A stretch of 54,590 bases of DNA from Candidatus Vecturithrix granuli (GTDB lineage: Bacteria; Moduliflexota; Moduliflexia; Moduliflexales; Moduliflexaceae): contig DF820479.1 in NCBI GenBank assembly GCA_000739535.1, positions 53,019 to 107,608 on the forward strand, read 5' to 3'. The notes beneath the pieces are model-generated. The model searched no databases. It was not told the origin of the DNA and saw only the letters and a list, made by a program, of their open reading frames with translations. The position numbers and the translations under genes were made by a program. Below, in pieces: positions 26,275-34,805 of this stretch; position 1 is the stretch's first letter, and every line of letters begins with the position of its first letter.

Positions 26275-27458
26275 AAGAGCGTGCTGAAAAAATTCGCGTT
26301 CTGCGCCTGATTGCCCGCTTAAACGTTGGCGGCCCCGCAATTCATACCATCCTGCTTACCAAACTGCTGGCACCGGAAAGATTTGATTCAACTCTTGTCG
26401 CCGGTCAGATTGCACCGACAGAAGGCGATATGTCGTATCTGGCACAGGAACATGGGGTTAAACCGTTGATGATCTCGGAATTGGGGCGTGAAATCCAGTG
26501 GAAAAGCGATCTGACGGCGTTCTGGAAAATTTTTCGTCTGATGCGCAGGCTTCGTCCGACCATTGTACACACGCATACGGCCAAAGCCGGAATGTTAGGA
26601 CGATTGGCCGCGAAATTGGCGGGCGTCCCGGTGATTGTGCACACCTTTCACGGCCACGTGTTCCACAGCTATTTCAGCCGTTCCAAAACTCAGGCCTTTC
26701 TCTGGATTGAACGGATGCTTGCCAGAATGTCGGATGCCATTATTACTCTCAGCCCGACCCAACGGGCAGAAATTTTAGGCTACGGCATTGGCTGCCCTGA
26801 AAACGTCCATGCCATTGGTTTAGGGCTGCCGTTAGACTCATTTGTGGCGTGCGCTGCGTTGCGCGGTCAGTTACGCCAGGAGCTTGGCATCCCTCAAGAC
26901 ACACCGTTAATCGGCATTGTGGCCCGTTTAGTGCCGGTCAAAGGGCATAATTATTTTCTCGAAGCCGCAAAATATGTGCTCGCAACTTTTCCTTCAGCTC
27001 GTTTTATCGTGGTCGGCGATGGCGAATTACGTGCAGAACTTGAGCACAATGCCGAGATCACAGGCATCAGCAAGCAGGTGTATTTTCTCGGATTTCGCCG
27101 GGATCTGCCGAAAATTTACGCTGATCTGGATGTCGTTGCGCTTTCCTCCTTGAATGAAGGATTGCCAGTGACCTTAATCGAGGCCATGGCGGCGGCAACG
27201 CCTGTGGTTGCCGCCCAGGTTGGCGGTGTAGAAGATTTAGTTGTGCCTGAGAAAACCGGAATCTTAGTCTCTCCGAAAGACAGCCGCGCTCTGGCTGACG
27301 GTATATGCCGGGCATTTGCACTGACTCCACAGCAACGACAAATAATGGGGGAAGCCGGACGAACCAGCGTGTACCCACGTTATCACATCTCCACGCTTGT
27401 CAGCAATATTGAAACCTTATATCAGAATTTGCTGCATCGAAAAACCGAGTTTTTTTGA
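26271..27458 (+). CDS. GT4-family glycosyltransferase
   Basis: 395 residues, GT-B fold. The N-terminal acceptor domain starts VLRLIARLNVGGPAIHTILL and holds HTHTAKAGMLGRLAA and HTFHGHVFHSYF. The C-terminal donor domain has GIVARLVPVKGHNYFLEAA, FIVVGDGELRAELE and the nucleotide-binding SSLNEGLPVTLIEAMAAATPVVA. It transfers an activated sugar to a lipid-linked or other acceptor in the cytoplasm. The last six codons and the stop lie inside the terminator hairpin. The start overlaps the HEPN stop by 4 bp, giving translational coupling. Confidence 0.92.
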   Translation: MKERAEKIRVLRLIARLNVGGPAIHTILLTKLLAPERFDSTLVAGQIAPTEGDMSYLAQEHGVKPLMISELGREIQWKSDLTAFWKIFRLMRRLRPTIVHTHTAKAGMLGRLAAKLAGVPVIVHTFHGHVFHSYFSRSKTQAFLWIERMLARMSDAIITLSPTQRAEILGYGIGCPENVHAIGLGLPLDSFVACAALRGQLRQELGIPQDTPLIGIVARLVPVKGHNYFLEAAKYVLATFPSARFIVVGDGELRAELEHNAEITGISKQVYFLGFRRDLPKIYADLDVVALSSLNEGLPVTLIEAMAAATPVVAAQVGGVEDLVVPEKTGILVSPKDSRALADGICRAFALTPQQRQIMGEAGRTSVYPRYHISTLVSNIETLYQNLLHRKTEFF

Positions 27459-27475
27459 AAAACTCGGTTTTTTTC
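27440..27475 (+). terminator. Terminator overlapping the GT4 stop codon
   Basis: AAAACCGAGTTTTT / AAAAACTCGGTTTT stem with a TTG loop and a T-run. The TGA at 27456-27458 is in the loop. The hairpin core is identical to the one at 38271-38305. Confidence 0.88.
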
Positions 27476-27491
27476 TGCGAAGATATTTCAA

Positions 27492-28787
27492 CTATAACAC
27501 TCGAATCAGAACGGTTTTATCGGTGACGATATCGAGTTGATCGATCCTGGACAGAGCTTGCTGCATGGCATGTTCAGGCGCGTCATAGGTGAGCATCACG
27601 ATCGGCACTTTATCCGGAGGATAGCCGGCTTTTTGAATCACCGAGGACAGACTGATTTTGTATTGCGCCAGAATACCTGAAATTTTCGAGAGCACGCCAT
27701 GCCGATCAACGGCGGTGAAACGGAGATAGTATTTCGAGTGAAATTGATCGGGGGCCTGAAGCGTAAAACGCGCAGATTCGCCTGTGCTCGGCAACAAGGG
27801 AAGACGATTGGTGACCCCTTTTTGAAGGTTACGGGCAATATCAACAATATCGCTCACAACTGCGCTTGCCGTTGGCATCATCCCGGCGCCATGTCCATAA
27901 AACATCGTAGAATCAACGACATCGCCCACCACATAAATCGCATTAAAGGACCCGTCAACTTTCGCTAATAAGTGATCAGCCGAAATCATTGTGGGGTGGA
28001 CGCGCGCTTCAACCATGCCATCAGCCTGTCTGGCGATGGCTAACAATTTTACCTTATACCCGAATTCTTTCGCAAAGTGAATATCAATCGGCTGGAGATT
28101 GCTAATCCCCTGGGTCAGAACTTGTTTCATCTCGGCATGTTGACCATACGCCAAATAGATAAGCAATACAAGTTTATGGGTCGCGTCAATACCTTCTATA
28201 TCAAAGGTTGGATCCGCCTCGGCCAGACCAAGTTCCTGGGCCCGGCGCAAGACGTCTTCAAAGGCGCCGCCTTTTTCAGTCATTTCGGTCAGGATGTAAT
28301 TGGTGGTACCATTCAGTATGCCGTAAATCTCCGTAAAATTATTGGCAACCAGGCCTTCCCGCAGCGAACGGATAATCGGAATTCCGCCGCCAACGCTCGC
28401 TTCAAAGCCAATATCCACTTGATGCTGGTGCGCCGCTTCAAACAGTTCCTGCCCATGCACAGCCAGTAAGGCTTTATTCGCCGTGACCACATGTTTTCCT
28501 CGCTGCAAGGCTTCGAGAATGAATGTTCTGGCAGGTTCATATCCTCCAATCAGTTCCACCACAATCTGAATCTCCGGATCATTGAGAATCTGATAGGCGT
28601 CGGTCGTAAGGAGGTTTGGTTCAACATTGACAATGCGTTTTGTCGTAATATCCAGATCGGCGATTTTTTTCAGGTCAAACGCCATACCTGTTTTGGCGCG
28701 AAGCCCGGCTTGATGGTCGCGTAAGGTTTTCACAACCCCTGTCCCAACAGTTCCAAATCCAAGTACTCCAATGGTGACTTTTTCCAT
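27492..28787 (-). CDS. hom: Homoserine dehydrogenase with ACT domain
   Basis: 431 residues, the usual Hom length. The NAD(P)-binding start is IGVLGFGTVGTGVVKTL. The catalytic core carries GKHVVTANKALLA, GGGIPIIRSLREGL, GILNGTTNYILTEM and GLAEADPTFDIEGIDATHKL. A C-terminal ACT domain (YYLRFTAVDRHGVLSKISGIL) gives amino-acid feedback. It makes homoserine from aspartate semialdehyde for Thr and Met. AAGGAA lies before the ATG. Its end is convergent with the GT4 gene, which shares the terminator. Confidence 0.95.
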   Translation of the reverse strand: MEKVTIGVLGFGTVGTGVVKTLRDHQAGLRAKTGMAFDLKKIADLDITTKRIVNVEPNLLTTDAYQILNDPEIQIVVELIGGYEPARTFILEALQRGKHVVTANKALLAVHGQELFEAAHQHQVDIGFEASVGGGIPIIRSLREGLVANNFTEIYGILNGTTNYILTEMTEKGGAFEDVLRRAQELGLAEADPTFDIEGIDATHKLVLLIYLAYGQHAEMKQVLTQGISNLQPIDIHFAKEFGYKVKLLAIARQADGMVEARVHPTMISADHLLAKVDGSFNAIYVVGDVVDSTMFYGHGAGMMPTASAVVSDIVDIARNLQKGVTNRLPLLPSTGESARFTLQAPDQFHSKYYLRFTAVDRHGVLSKISGILAQYKISLSSVIQKAGYPPDKVPIVMLTYDAPEHAMQQALSRIDQLDIVTDKTVLIRVL

Positions 28788-28876
28788 AAATTATACGTTT
28801 CCTTATGTGGAGGTGTTTGTAGTTCCTACTTTAGCAAGCTGCCTGAAGGCAGAACTATGAACAGCATGATTCCTGA

Positions 28877-30229
28877 TTATTCCTGAACAAATTCTACAAT
28901 GATCTTGCCCTCTTCACCTCTTGTGACGATATAATCTTCACGTTTCAGTTCCCCAGGATCATAACCTTCTTCGAGCACATATTGAGTGGCTTCCAGACTG
29001 ATCAGAAGTAGTTGTCTGAGAAAGGCGTGATCTTTTAAGCGTTCAGACGGCGTCTCGGGTAAAGTCACAGCAGCGGCCAGAGCTTTTTTCGCATTCTCCT
29101 CATTTTCATTGGTCATAAAAATATAGGCCATGATTTGCAGGCGCCGCTGCAAGCGTTTGAGAAATTCTTCAGTAATAGAGGACTCGATGACTTTCAGATA
29201 GACATCTTCTTTACGCTGCTGTTGAAACTGAGGGCTTAATTCCAACACTGAATCTTGTTGATCAAGAAGTTCCTGCGCATATTCAGCCGTTTCATTGACA
29301 GGCAGATGCCAACTGAGAAACACATCATTTTGAAAGAGGTCGGCTGAGGTTCTCAGAAAATAGGGTTGGTCCTTTAAATTCTCGACATCCAGCATCTTGA
29401 AAACAGGGTTTTCAACCGATTGGGCCTGCTCCAGTTCAAACAGTTCTTTATTGTCCGTATATTCTTCAGGAATGACCTCAGTAATCGCTTCGGCCTCAGA
29501 GATGAGCGTCATGGCATAGTCATAATCCGCTTCGACAAACATCGCGCTTTTGGCCCCGGTCTGACGGGCAAAGGTTTCCGGCAGTTTCGCGAACATTTTT
29601 TTGGTCAAGCCGCGCCGCGAGGAGCACTCGACAATTCCCTGTTCATCGCTGGCAACCACCTGTAACAGGTGCAAATCGCCGGCCAGCATTTCCTGTGTGA
29701 GCATAATAAGCTGCGTTCCGGTGCCATCGATCGGACTGATCAAGCTTTTATAGCGTTGGTGCTTGATTTCCCCTAACAACGGTTTATGTGTCATCTCGAC
29801 TTCAATGCCTGCAGATTTCAATTTATACAGACTCTTCCGGGCGGCTTTGCGCAAGGTTTTATCAGGATGAGATTCATTTATCTCTGCCAGAAATTGGGCT
29901 GCTTTAAACGATTGAATTTTCCCCATGACCCCTATGCCGGCTTCTGCAATTTTCGAACTGCCTTGCTGAACCATAAGTTCCAGGAAGGGCAACAATTTTT
30001 CATCGAGATCTTTCTTCAAGGTTGCCAGCAGGGTTTCGGTTTCCTGGGCCTTCATGTTTTCCAGAAATGCTGCATATTGGGCTAATACGGTCTCATCAAG
30101 TCCAACAACTTTTTCCAATTCTTCAGCAATCAATTGCCCGATATTTTCCGTGGTTATTTCTGGCTTTTCAGTCCCCGGGTTTTGCTCTTGTTCCTGAATA
30201 CCAGCGGTGTGGTTCTGTTCTTTTTCCAT
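28877..30229 (-). CDS. Unknown 450-residue cytoplasmic protein
   Basis: No family recognised. It has no signal or membrane segment. The N-terminal 40 residues are Glu/Gln-rich and likely disordered. Residues about 45-160 are helical, with a HEAT-like feel (LLPFLELMVQQGSSKIAEAGIGVMGKI; HPDKTLRKAARKSLYKLKSAG). The middle has SPIDGTGTQLIMLTQEM and DLHLLQVVASDEQGIVE, and the C-terminus LLLISLEATQYVLEEGYD. A good ribosome site (AAAGGAGAG) precedes the ATG. It stands alone between hom and a large repeat region. A small palindrome (CTGCCTGAAGGCAG, 28842) lies after the stop. Confidence 0.75.
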   Translation of the reverse strand: MEKEQNHTAGIQEQEQNPGTEKPEITTENIGQLIAEELEKVVGLDETVLAQYAAFLENMKAQETETLLATLKKDLDEKLLPFLELMVQQGSSKIAEAGIGVMGKIQSFKAAQFLAEINESHPDKTLRKAARKSLYKLKSAGIEVEMTHKPLLGEIKHQRYKSLISPIDGTGTQLIMLTQEMLAGDLHLLQVVASDEQGIVECSSRRGLTKKMFAKLPETFARQTGAKSAMFVEADYDYAMTLISEAEAITEVIPEEYTDNKELFELEQAQSVENPVFKMLDVENLKDQPYFLRTSADLFQNDVFLSWHLPVNETAEYAQELLDQQDSVLELSPQFQQQRKEDVYLKVIESSITEEFLKRLQRRLQIMAYIFMTNENEENAKKALAAAVTLPETPSERLKDHAFLRQLLLISLEATQYVLEEGYDPGELKREDYIVTRGEEGKIIVEFVQE

Positions 30230-30343
30230 CGGTTTTTGCTCTCCTTTCGTTGATGCTCTTCATTCGTATATTATCATTGACACCTGAACAGACACTAAGG
30301 AGAGATGTCAAGTTATTTTGGTTCTTCCGGCAGGTTTATGGAA

Positions 30344-30725
30344 AACTACAGGAATGAGGAATAAGCAAGAATCGTTTTTCCTTGTTAAAGAAAATTATTA
30401 GACATTATCACGAATAATAGAACACTGATGGGACTGATGGGACTGATTTTCCCTGATTTTAAAGACAATTCGACGATTCAGGAGGATCGATCCGCGAAAG
30501 CATCGAAACTTTTCCTAAATCAGGACAGATCAGTCCAATCAGTCCCATCAGTGTTCTATTTCCGATAATGTCTATTGATATTTACCTCGACAATGTTAAA
30601 TTACTGTTGTTTTAGGAATTCCGTTGCACTCCATTCTCGAAACAACCTGAAATGGGAAATTTAACATTGTGGAGTTACTTATTCTTGCTTATTCTTAATT
30701 CCTGTAGTTCCTCATTCCTGTAGTT
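30344..30725. repeat. Nested inverted repeats, outer AACTACAGGAATGAGG arms
   Basis: This fills most of the 693-bp gap 30230-30922. The outer arms are AACTACAGGAATGAGGAATA (30344) and the complement ending at 30725. Inside, 30400-30573 is a second inverted repeat with AGACATTATC ends and long GAACACTGATGGGACTGAT arms. The arm GGGACTGATG is itself repeated in tandem. No gene is seen. Confidence 0.8.
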
Positions 30726-30727
30726 CT

Positions 30728-30862
30728 ACAGCATTATTCAGTTGAATTGACGCGCCTTTGAATAGACCTGTACCCCGGACATCCCTGTCCGGGCTCTTTG
30801 CAGCCCGGACAGGGATGTCCGGGGTACAAAGAAAGAAGGTCAATACTCATGAATAGTGCTGT
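30728..30862. repeat. Nested inverted repeat with CCCCGGACATCCCTGTCCGG core
   Basis: The outer arms ACAGCATTATTCAG and its near complement ending at 30862 surround a near-perfect 60-bp palindrome at 30769-30828 (TGTACCCCGGACAT...). The same core palindrome is at 45325-45389 without these outer arms. Confidence 0.82.
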
Positions 30863-30865
30863 AAC

Positions 30866-30897
30866 AAAAAAACCCTCCGGGAAAGGTTCCCGGAGGG
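30866..30897 (-). terminator. Rho-independent terminator of the first porin gene
   Basis: On the minus strand, CCCTCCGGGAA / TTCCCGGAGGG with a CC-type loop followed by seven T. It ends 25 bp after the porin stop. Confidence 0.9.
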
Positions 30898-30922
30898 CTG
30901 AGAAACTGACAATCAGAGTTGC

Positions 30923-32161
30923 TTAGAAATTGAACTCTAATCTGTTGTGGAGTTGGTACTGATTGTCTTCGATGAAATCTTCATTAACAATGGCATAACC
31001 CCAATACAAGATGTATTTCAGGCTGTCAGCGAGTTTGTAATTCACTGATCCAAAAACTTCCGTTCCATACGTATCAGCTTGCACTCCTGTATAAGGAGAT
31101 ACAATTTCTTCAGCCGGCTTCAGATAGATCACTCCAGCATCCAGGCTCAATTTATCTGTCGGGCTAATCCCAGCCGTTACCTGTCCATAGACGATATTGG
31201 ACAAACCGCCGTCTTTGCCATTGCTTCTCAGGATAAGCGATTCATCATGCAATACCTGTCCAAGCCAGAAGTCACTGCTCACAGCGGTGAAACCTTCATC
31301 TTTGCCATCTTCCCATCCGTTTTTATCGCCAGTGGCAAAACCGCCTTCAATACCGAGCGTTACCTGGCCTACAGCTACGCTTGTACCGCCCATGATGTAG
31401 AACCCGGACAGATCTACTTCTTCACCGGTTTCATCAGTTTTCCCGCTTGCAAAGCCAAATTCTGAATACAGATCGAGGTTGCTGACTTTTCCTGAGAATT
31501 CACCGGCCCCTAAGAAAACATTTCTGTCGCCTTTGACGTCTTCTGAAAAAATTATATCAGAGCCTGTATACAATACAGCATAAGCGCCCAGATTAAATCC
31601 GCTTTCGCCGAGCGGCATGTGAACCTGGCCTCTAATCAGATGTTCATCGCCTTCGACATCATCATCGGTTTTACCTTCATACTTGCGGCCATATTCCAGA
31701 ACCACCGCTACATCGCCCATTTTCCAGGATACGCCCACTGAACCACGCGGAGATTCATCTGTATTAATCGCTTTGCCAAATCCCGTGCCGAAATCGCCAA
31801 CCTGAAACACGAAGGAACTGTCAGCCAATGATTCCGGTGTCCATTTCGCGCCGTAATTACCCAACACGGAATCCCAATCCGTATTCGGGTGGGTATCATC
31901 GCCCATGTTGCTATCAGCAGGTTCTAGTTCAAACCAGACTTTCAATTCGCCTTTGCTGAAAGCCCATGTCGTATCGAAATCGTCATCAAGAAATTCATAG
32001 GTATCACCGTCGCCGCTAGCTGATTGAATGAAATACTGAAAACGATACCGCACCCGTTCCATATTAAACTTCCAGGTATCATTGTCATCCACAAACGCAG
32101 CAAATACCGGAGTTGCTAACAGCAGCAATCCCACCACCAGTACTAATACTTTTTTGTTCAT
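30923..32161 (-). CDS. Porin-like outer-membrane beta-barrel protein (1)
   Basis: 412 residues. A clear signal peptide covers 1-21 (KKVLVLVVGLLLLATPVFA). The rest alternates polar and nonpolar residues with aromatic girdles, and ends in Phe (LHNRLEFNF), the BamA-recognised end. Segments such as VGVSWKMGDVAVVLEYG and VTLGIEGGFATG fit barrel strands. It is probably a general or substrate porin; family by name not recognised. GAGG lies before the ATG. A terminator follows. The 367-bp gap upstream (32162-32528) is AT-rich and contains a hairpin and a TTTGTAAAGAAAAA motif shared with the second porin. Confidence 0.78.
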   Translation of the reverse strand: MNKKVLVLVVGLLLLATPVFAAFVDDNDTWKFNMERVRYRFQYFIQSASGDGDTYEFLDDDFDTTWAFSKGELKVWFELEPADSNMGDDTHPNTDWDSVLGNYGAKWTPESLADSSFVFQVGDFGTGFGKAINTDESPRGSVGVSWKMGDVAVVLEYGRKYEGKTDDDVEGDEHLIRGQVHMPLGESGFNLGAYAVLYTGSDIIFSEDVKGDRNVFLGAGEFSGKVSNLDLYSEFGFASGKTDETGEEVDLSGFYIMGGTSVAVGQVTLGIEGGFATGDKNGWEDGKDEGFTAVSSDFWLGQVLHDESLILRSNGKDGGLSNIVYGQVTAGISPTDKLSLDAGVIYLKPAEEIVSPYTGVQADTYGTEVFGSVNYKLADSLKYILYWGYAIVNEDFIEDNQYQLHNRLEFNF

Positions 32162-32477
32162 TGTAACCTCTCTCTTCCTTATTATGTGATGTTTTTGTTA
32201 CCAAGTTGTTCACCGGCAAATATGTTGCTCTTTACCAGATGAACTCACGTGCTATGATAGACATTGCCTTGCATAAAAAACGTTCTGATTATTTCCTGGA
32301 CATTTTTCTACCCAGCACCACCTCCCTGAATACAGGTTAATTATAACCATTCGTTTCAAGATAACTACATATATAAAGGCCGGAATATTTGTAAAGAAAA
32401 ATTTTTAAAAATTTTCATTTTTTTTTGTGCGGAGGGAACTTTTGATGTGAGGATTTGTCTAATATTATTTTTTGAAT

Positions 32478-32510
32478 GGACTTGTCAGACATTCAGGGTC
32501 TGACAAGTCC
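32478..32510. terminator. Hairpin after the FlgT-like/FG-GAP gene
   Basis: GGACTTGTCAGAC / GTCTGACAAGTCC perfect stem, 19 bp after the stop at 32529 on the minus strand. No strong T-run follows, so termination is uncertain. Confidence 0.55.
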
Positions 32511-32528
32511 GTAAATAGGAGAAGTCTT

Positions 32529-34436
32529 TTATTCTAATTCATACACCACAATCTGACTTTGAGGTGTCTTGAAAAAATTATCGCCTTTCAAGACCATAGC
32601 CAGCACAATTTCCTGCTGTTCGTCCTGATCAATGTCAGTGACAACATAATCCGTAATATAGCCGTCAAATTCCTCAGAGGTGAATTCTTCAGAAAATTTT
32701 TCGCCATTCCAGCGAAAAATTAAGAATCTCGAACCGTTATACATGGGTAGGCCTTGCAGCACCCTGAAGGATCGCAGGTTATTGATCAGCACTAAGCGCA
32801 TCGCATTATCTGCTTTGATCTTCGTCAATTCAATTCTGCCCCGAGCTTTTCTGTCAACGGCATCATCGTCATCTTCTTCTCCTTTGCGAATCACATTCAT
32901 CCTATAGGGTTCATAACTGCGGCTTCGCCACACCAGGGCTTTGTTGCGGAACAATTGAATGCGGTCATCGTGGTCGTACCATAAGGATTCTTCGACCCCA
33001 TCGGCGTTGACATCCGCCAGGGCCAATCCGAAAATATTCATGCGACCCGGAATATTTAAGGCCTCCTGGCGGGTATAATTTTTGCCGTCCCAGCCATAAG
33101 CCGCGACTTTTCCGGAAAGAAACTCAAAGGCTAATGAAGAAGTCGTATTCTGTCCTATTAACAGAGGCTCCGCGCCTGGACGGTGAAGCACTCGCATCAC
33201 CACGCCTTTGGTTGACCATATTTCTCGAAATCTGCCATCGTGATATTCAAACACCTGTACATCGGAACTGATGGTTTGCAAGGTGGTCAAAAAAATTTCC
33301 GCCTGTCCATTCTGATTGATATCAGCAACATCCACATTCAGGATAGAATCGCTAGTAAACCCCTCAAGCTTTCCTATTAAACGAAAGGAATCTTTTTCTC
33401 CCAATACCCCATGGGTATAGATTTCAATCTCCGATTGCGAGGTAATCACAACTTCGTTTTGGCCGTCGCCAGTCAAATCGCCGACTGCCAGCTTATGAGC
33501 CTTCATGCGCAGTATATCGCTCTTCCAGAATTTTTCCTGAGTCCGCTGCGGCGAGACGGCCGGTTGAGACGGCGGCAAGACGGCAGGCGGGGGTGTTTCT
33601 ACTGTTGCAGAGGAAACTGGAGTCTTTTCAGCAACAGCAGGCGTGGGCGGCGCCGGCGGTTTATTCAAGGCGAGCGGTGCTTGCCCCCTGTCAACCATTT
33701 CCTGCACGCTGCCAATCTCCTCGTCCTGCGGCGATAATAAGGCGACTTGCGCCAAAATCTTGTCGCTGCCGGTCTCAGGCTGCACGTTCACTTGCAGAAA
33801 ATTGTGCGCTTGCAGAATCGTATTGATTTCAAGCAGCGACGACTTCTCGATCAACTGATCCGCGGCGATCCCGGCTTTCATGGCTGCGGCCCGCAGATCC
33901 GCTTCATCAAACACGGTAAAACGCTCATCGGCCTGTAACGCCTGCACAACGGCGCGCTGCACCGTCAGACTATCAATTTCAGCATCTTCCGCAGGTTTGA
34001 CCGGCAGCATCCCTACTTTGACTCTGCCCGGAATACCGCCCACCATCATGCCGGGCGCCACCTCTGTTCCGGCGTCGGTCCAAATCACCTGCGCCACAGA
34101 AAATTTGTCCCGCGCTTCTGTCACTTGTAATATTCCCAGCAGCTTTTCATAGGATCCTAACACTTTCCCGGTTGTCGGGTGTACAATTTCGACGCCTTCT
34201 TGAAGGATCGCTAATTGTGCGCCAGTCACAATATCGTGCTCAATTCCAAGATCAATAAACACATTATCTGCTTGCACAGACACGACCGTGCCTTTTACAT
34301 TCGGAAAATAACGGTGCAGTTTTGTCGCCAGTTGCGTTGCAGAGGCGATCAGCGCATTTTCTGCCAAAACAACGCTTCCACTAAATAATACCAGGCTTAG
34401 GAGGCCAAAAATAGATTGAATAACTCGTTTTTTCAT
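32529..34436 (-). CDS. FlgT-like N-terminus with FG-GAP/VCBS propeller, exported
   Basis: 635 residues. The signal peptide is at 1-25 (IFGLLSLVLFSGSVVLA). Residues about 30-260 resemble FlgT/CsgG-type lipoprotein-associated domains (LATKLHRYFPNVKGTVVSV; VGMLPVKPAEDAEIDSLTVQ). A Pro/Ala linker at about 262-305 follows. The C-terminal 320 residues have FG-GAP/VCBS calcium repeats (GDLTGDGQNEVVI, DINQNGQAEIFL, DVNADGVEESL, DIDQDEQQEIVL). A periplasmic or surface structural role is inferred. It has no operon partner other than the porins on the same strand. FlgT is only a resemblance by eye. Confidence 0.6.
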   Translation of the reverse strand: MKKRVIQSIFGLLSLVLFSGSVVLAENALIASATQLATKLHRYFPNVKGTVVSVQADNVFIDLGIEHDIVTGAQLAILQEGVEIVHPTTGKVLGSYEKLLGILQVTEARDKFSVAQVIWTDAGTEVAPGMMVGGIPGRVKVGMLPVKPAEDAEIDSLTVQRAVVQALQADERFTVFDEADLRAAAMKAGIAADQLIEKSSLLEINTILQAHNFLQVNVQPETGSDKILAQVALLSPQDEEIGSVQEMVDRGQAPLALNKPPAPPTPAVAEKTPVSSATVETPPPAVLPPSQPAVSPQRTQEKFWKSDILRMKAHKLAVGDLTGDGQNEVVITSQSEIEIYTHGVLGEKDSFRLIGKLEGFTSDSILNVDVADINQNGQAEIFLTTLQTISSDVQVFEYHDGRFREIWSTKGVVMRVLHRPGAEPLLIGQNTTSSLAFEFLSGKVAAYGWDGKNYTRQEALNIPGRMNIFGLALADVNADGVEESLWYDHDDRIQLFRNKALVWRSRSYEPYRMNVIRKGEEDDDDAVDRKARGRIELTKIKADNAMRLVLINNLRSFRVLQGLPMYNGSRFLIFRWNGEKFSEEFTSEEFDGYITDYVVTDIDQDEQQEIVLAMVLKGDNFFKTPQSQIVVYELE

Positions 34437-34501
34437 AAATATATATCCATTCGATAAAATAATTTTTTGGTTCTTCGATTACGTGGGTACAGGAATTTCT
34501 T

Positions 34502-34651
34502 CATTCTTGCTTATATAAGACATCCTAAGTCAATTATGTCTCGACTTCGCTCGACAACCGCCCGGTCACTGAGCGAAGCGGTGTTCTGAGCGGTGTCGAA
34601 GGATCGAAGTGACATGACACCAATGAGTTAGGATGCCTATATACCATTCTT
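34502..34651. mobile_element. MITE-like element with imperfect ends and CATTCTT flanks
   Basis: The end pairs CTTATATAAGACATCCTAAG and CTTAGGATG-like TTAGGATGCCTATATA are diverged inverted repeats. CATTCTT occurs on both flanks (34502-34508 and 34645-34651), a possible 7-bp target duplication. The interior has the TCGACTTCGCTCGA / GAGCGAAGCGG core of the elements at 22548 and 41321. It occupies the 369-bp gap 34437-34805. Confidence 0.65.
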
Positions 34652-34744
34652 ATAGTTTCAAAAAATCCATTTAAAAAAACAGAATCTTGTCAAGTAAAAA
34701 TGTCTCCCGGAACGTTATTGTCAACTCAATCTATATGATTTTCC

Positions 34745-34781
34745 ACAAAAAAAGGGGGCACGACTGTGCTCCCCTTTGTCA
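34745..34781 (-). terminator. Terminator of the second porin gene
   Basis: On the minus strand, ACAAAGGGGAGCAC / GTGCCCCCTTTTTTTGT, followed by the T-run. It begins about 25 bp after the stop. Confidence 0.85.
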
Positions 34782-34805
34782 TATCCCTACGACTACTCTT
34801 CAGAA

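Noticed and set aside
30400-30573. CRISPR-like repeat
   Set aside because: GGGACTGATG is repeated in tandem and inverted, but there are no regularly spaced repeats with distinct spacers and no cas genes.
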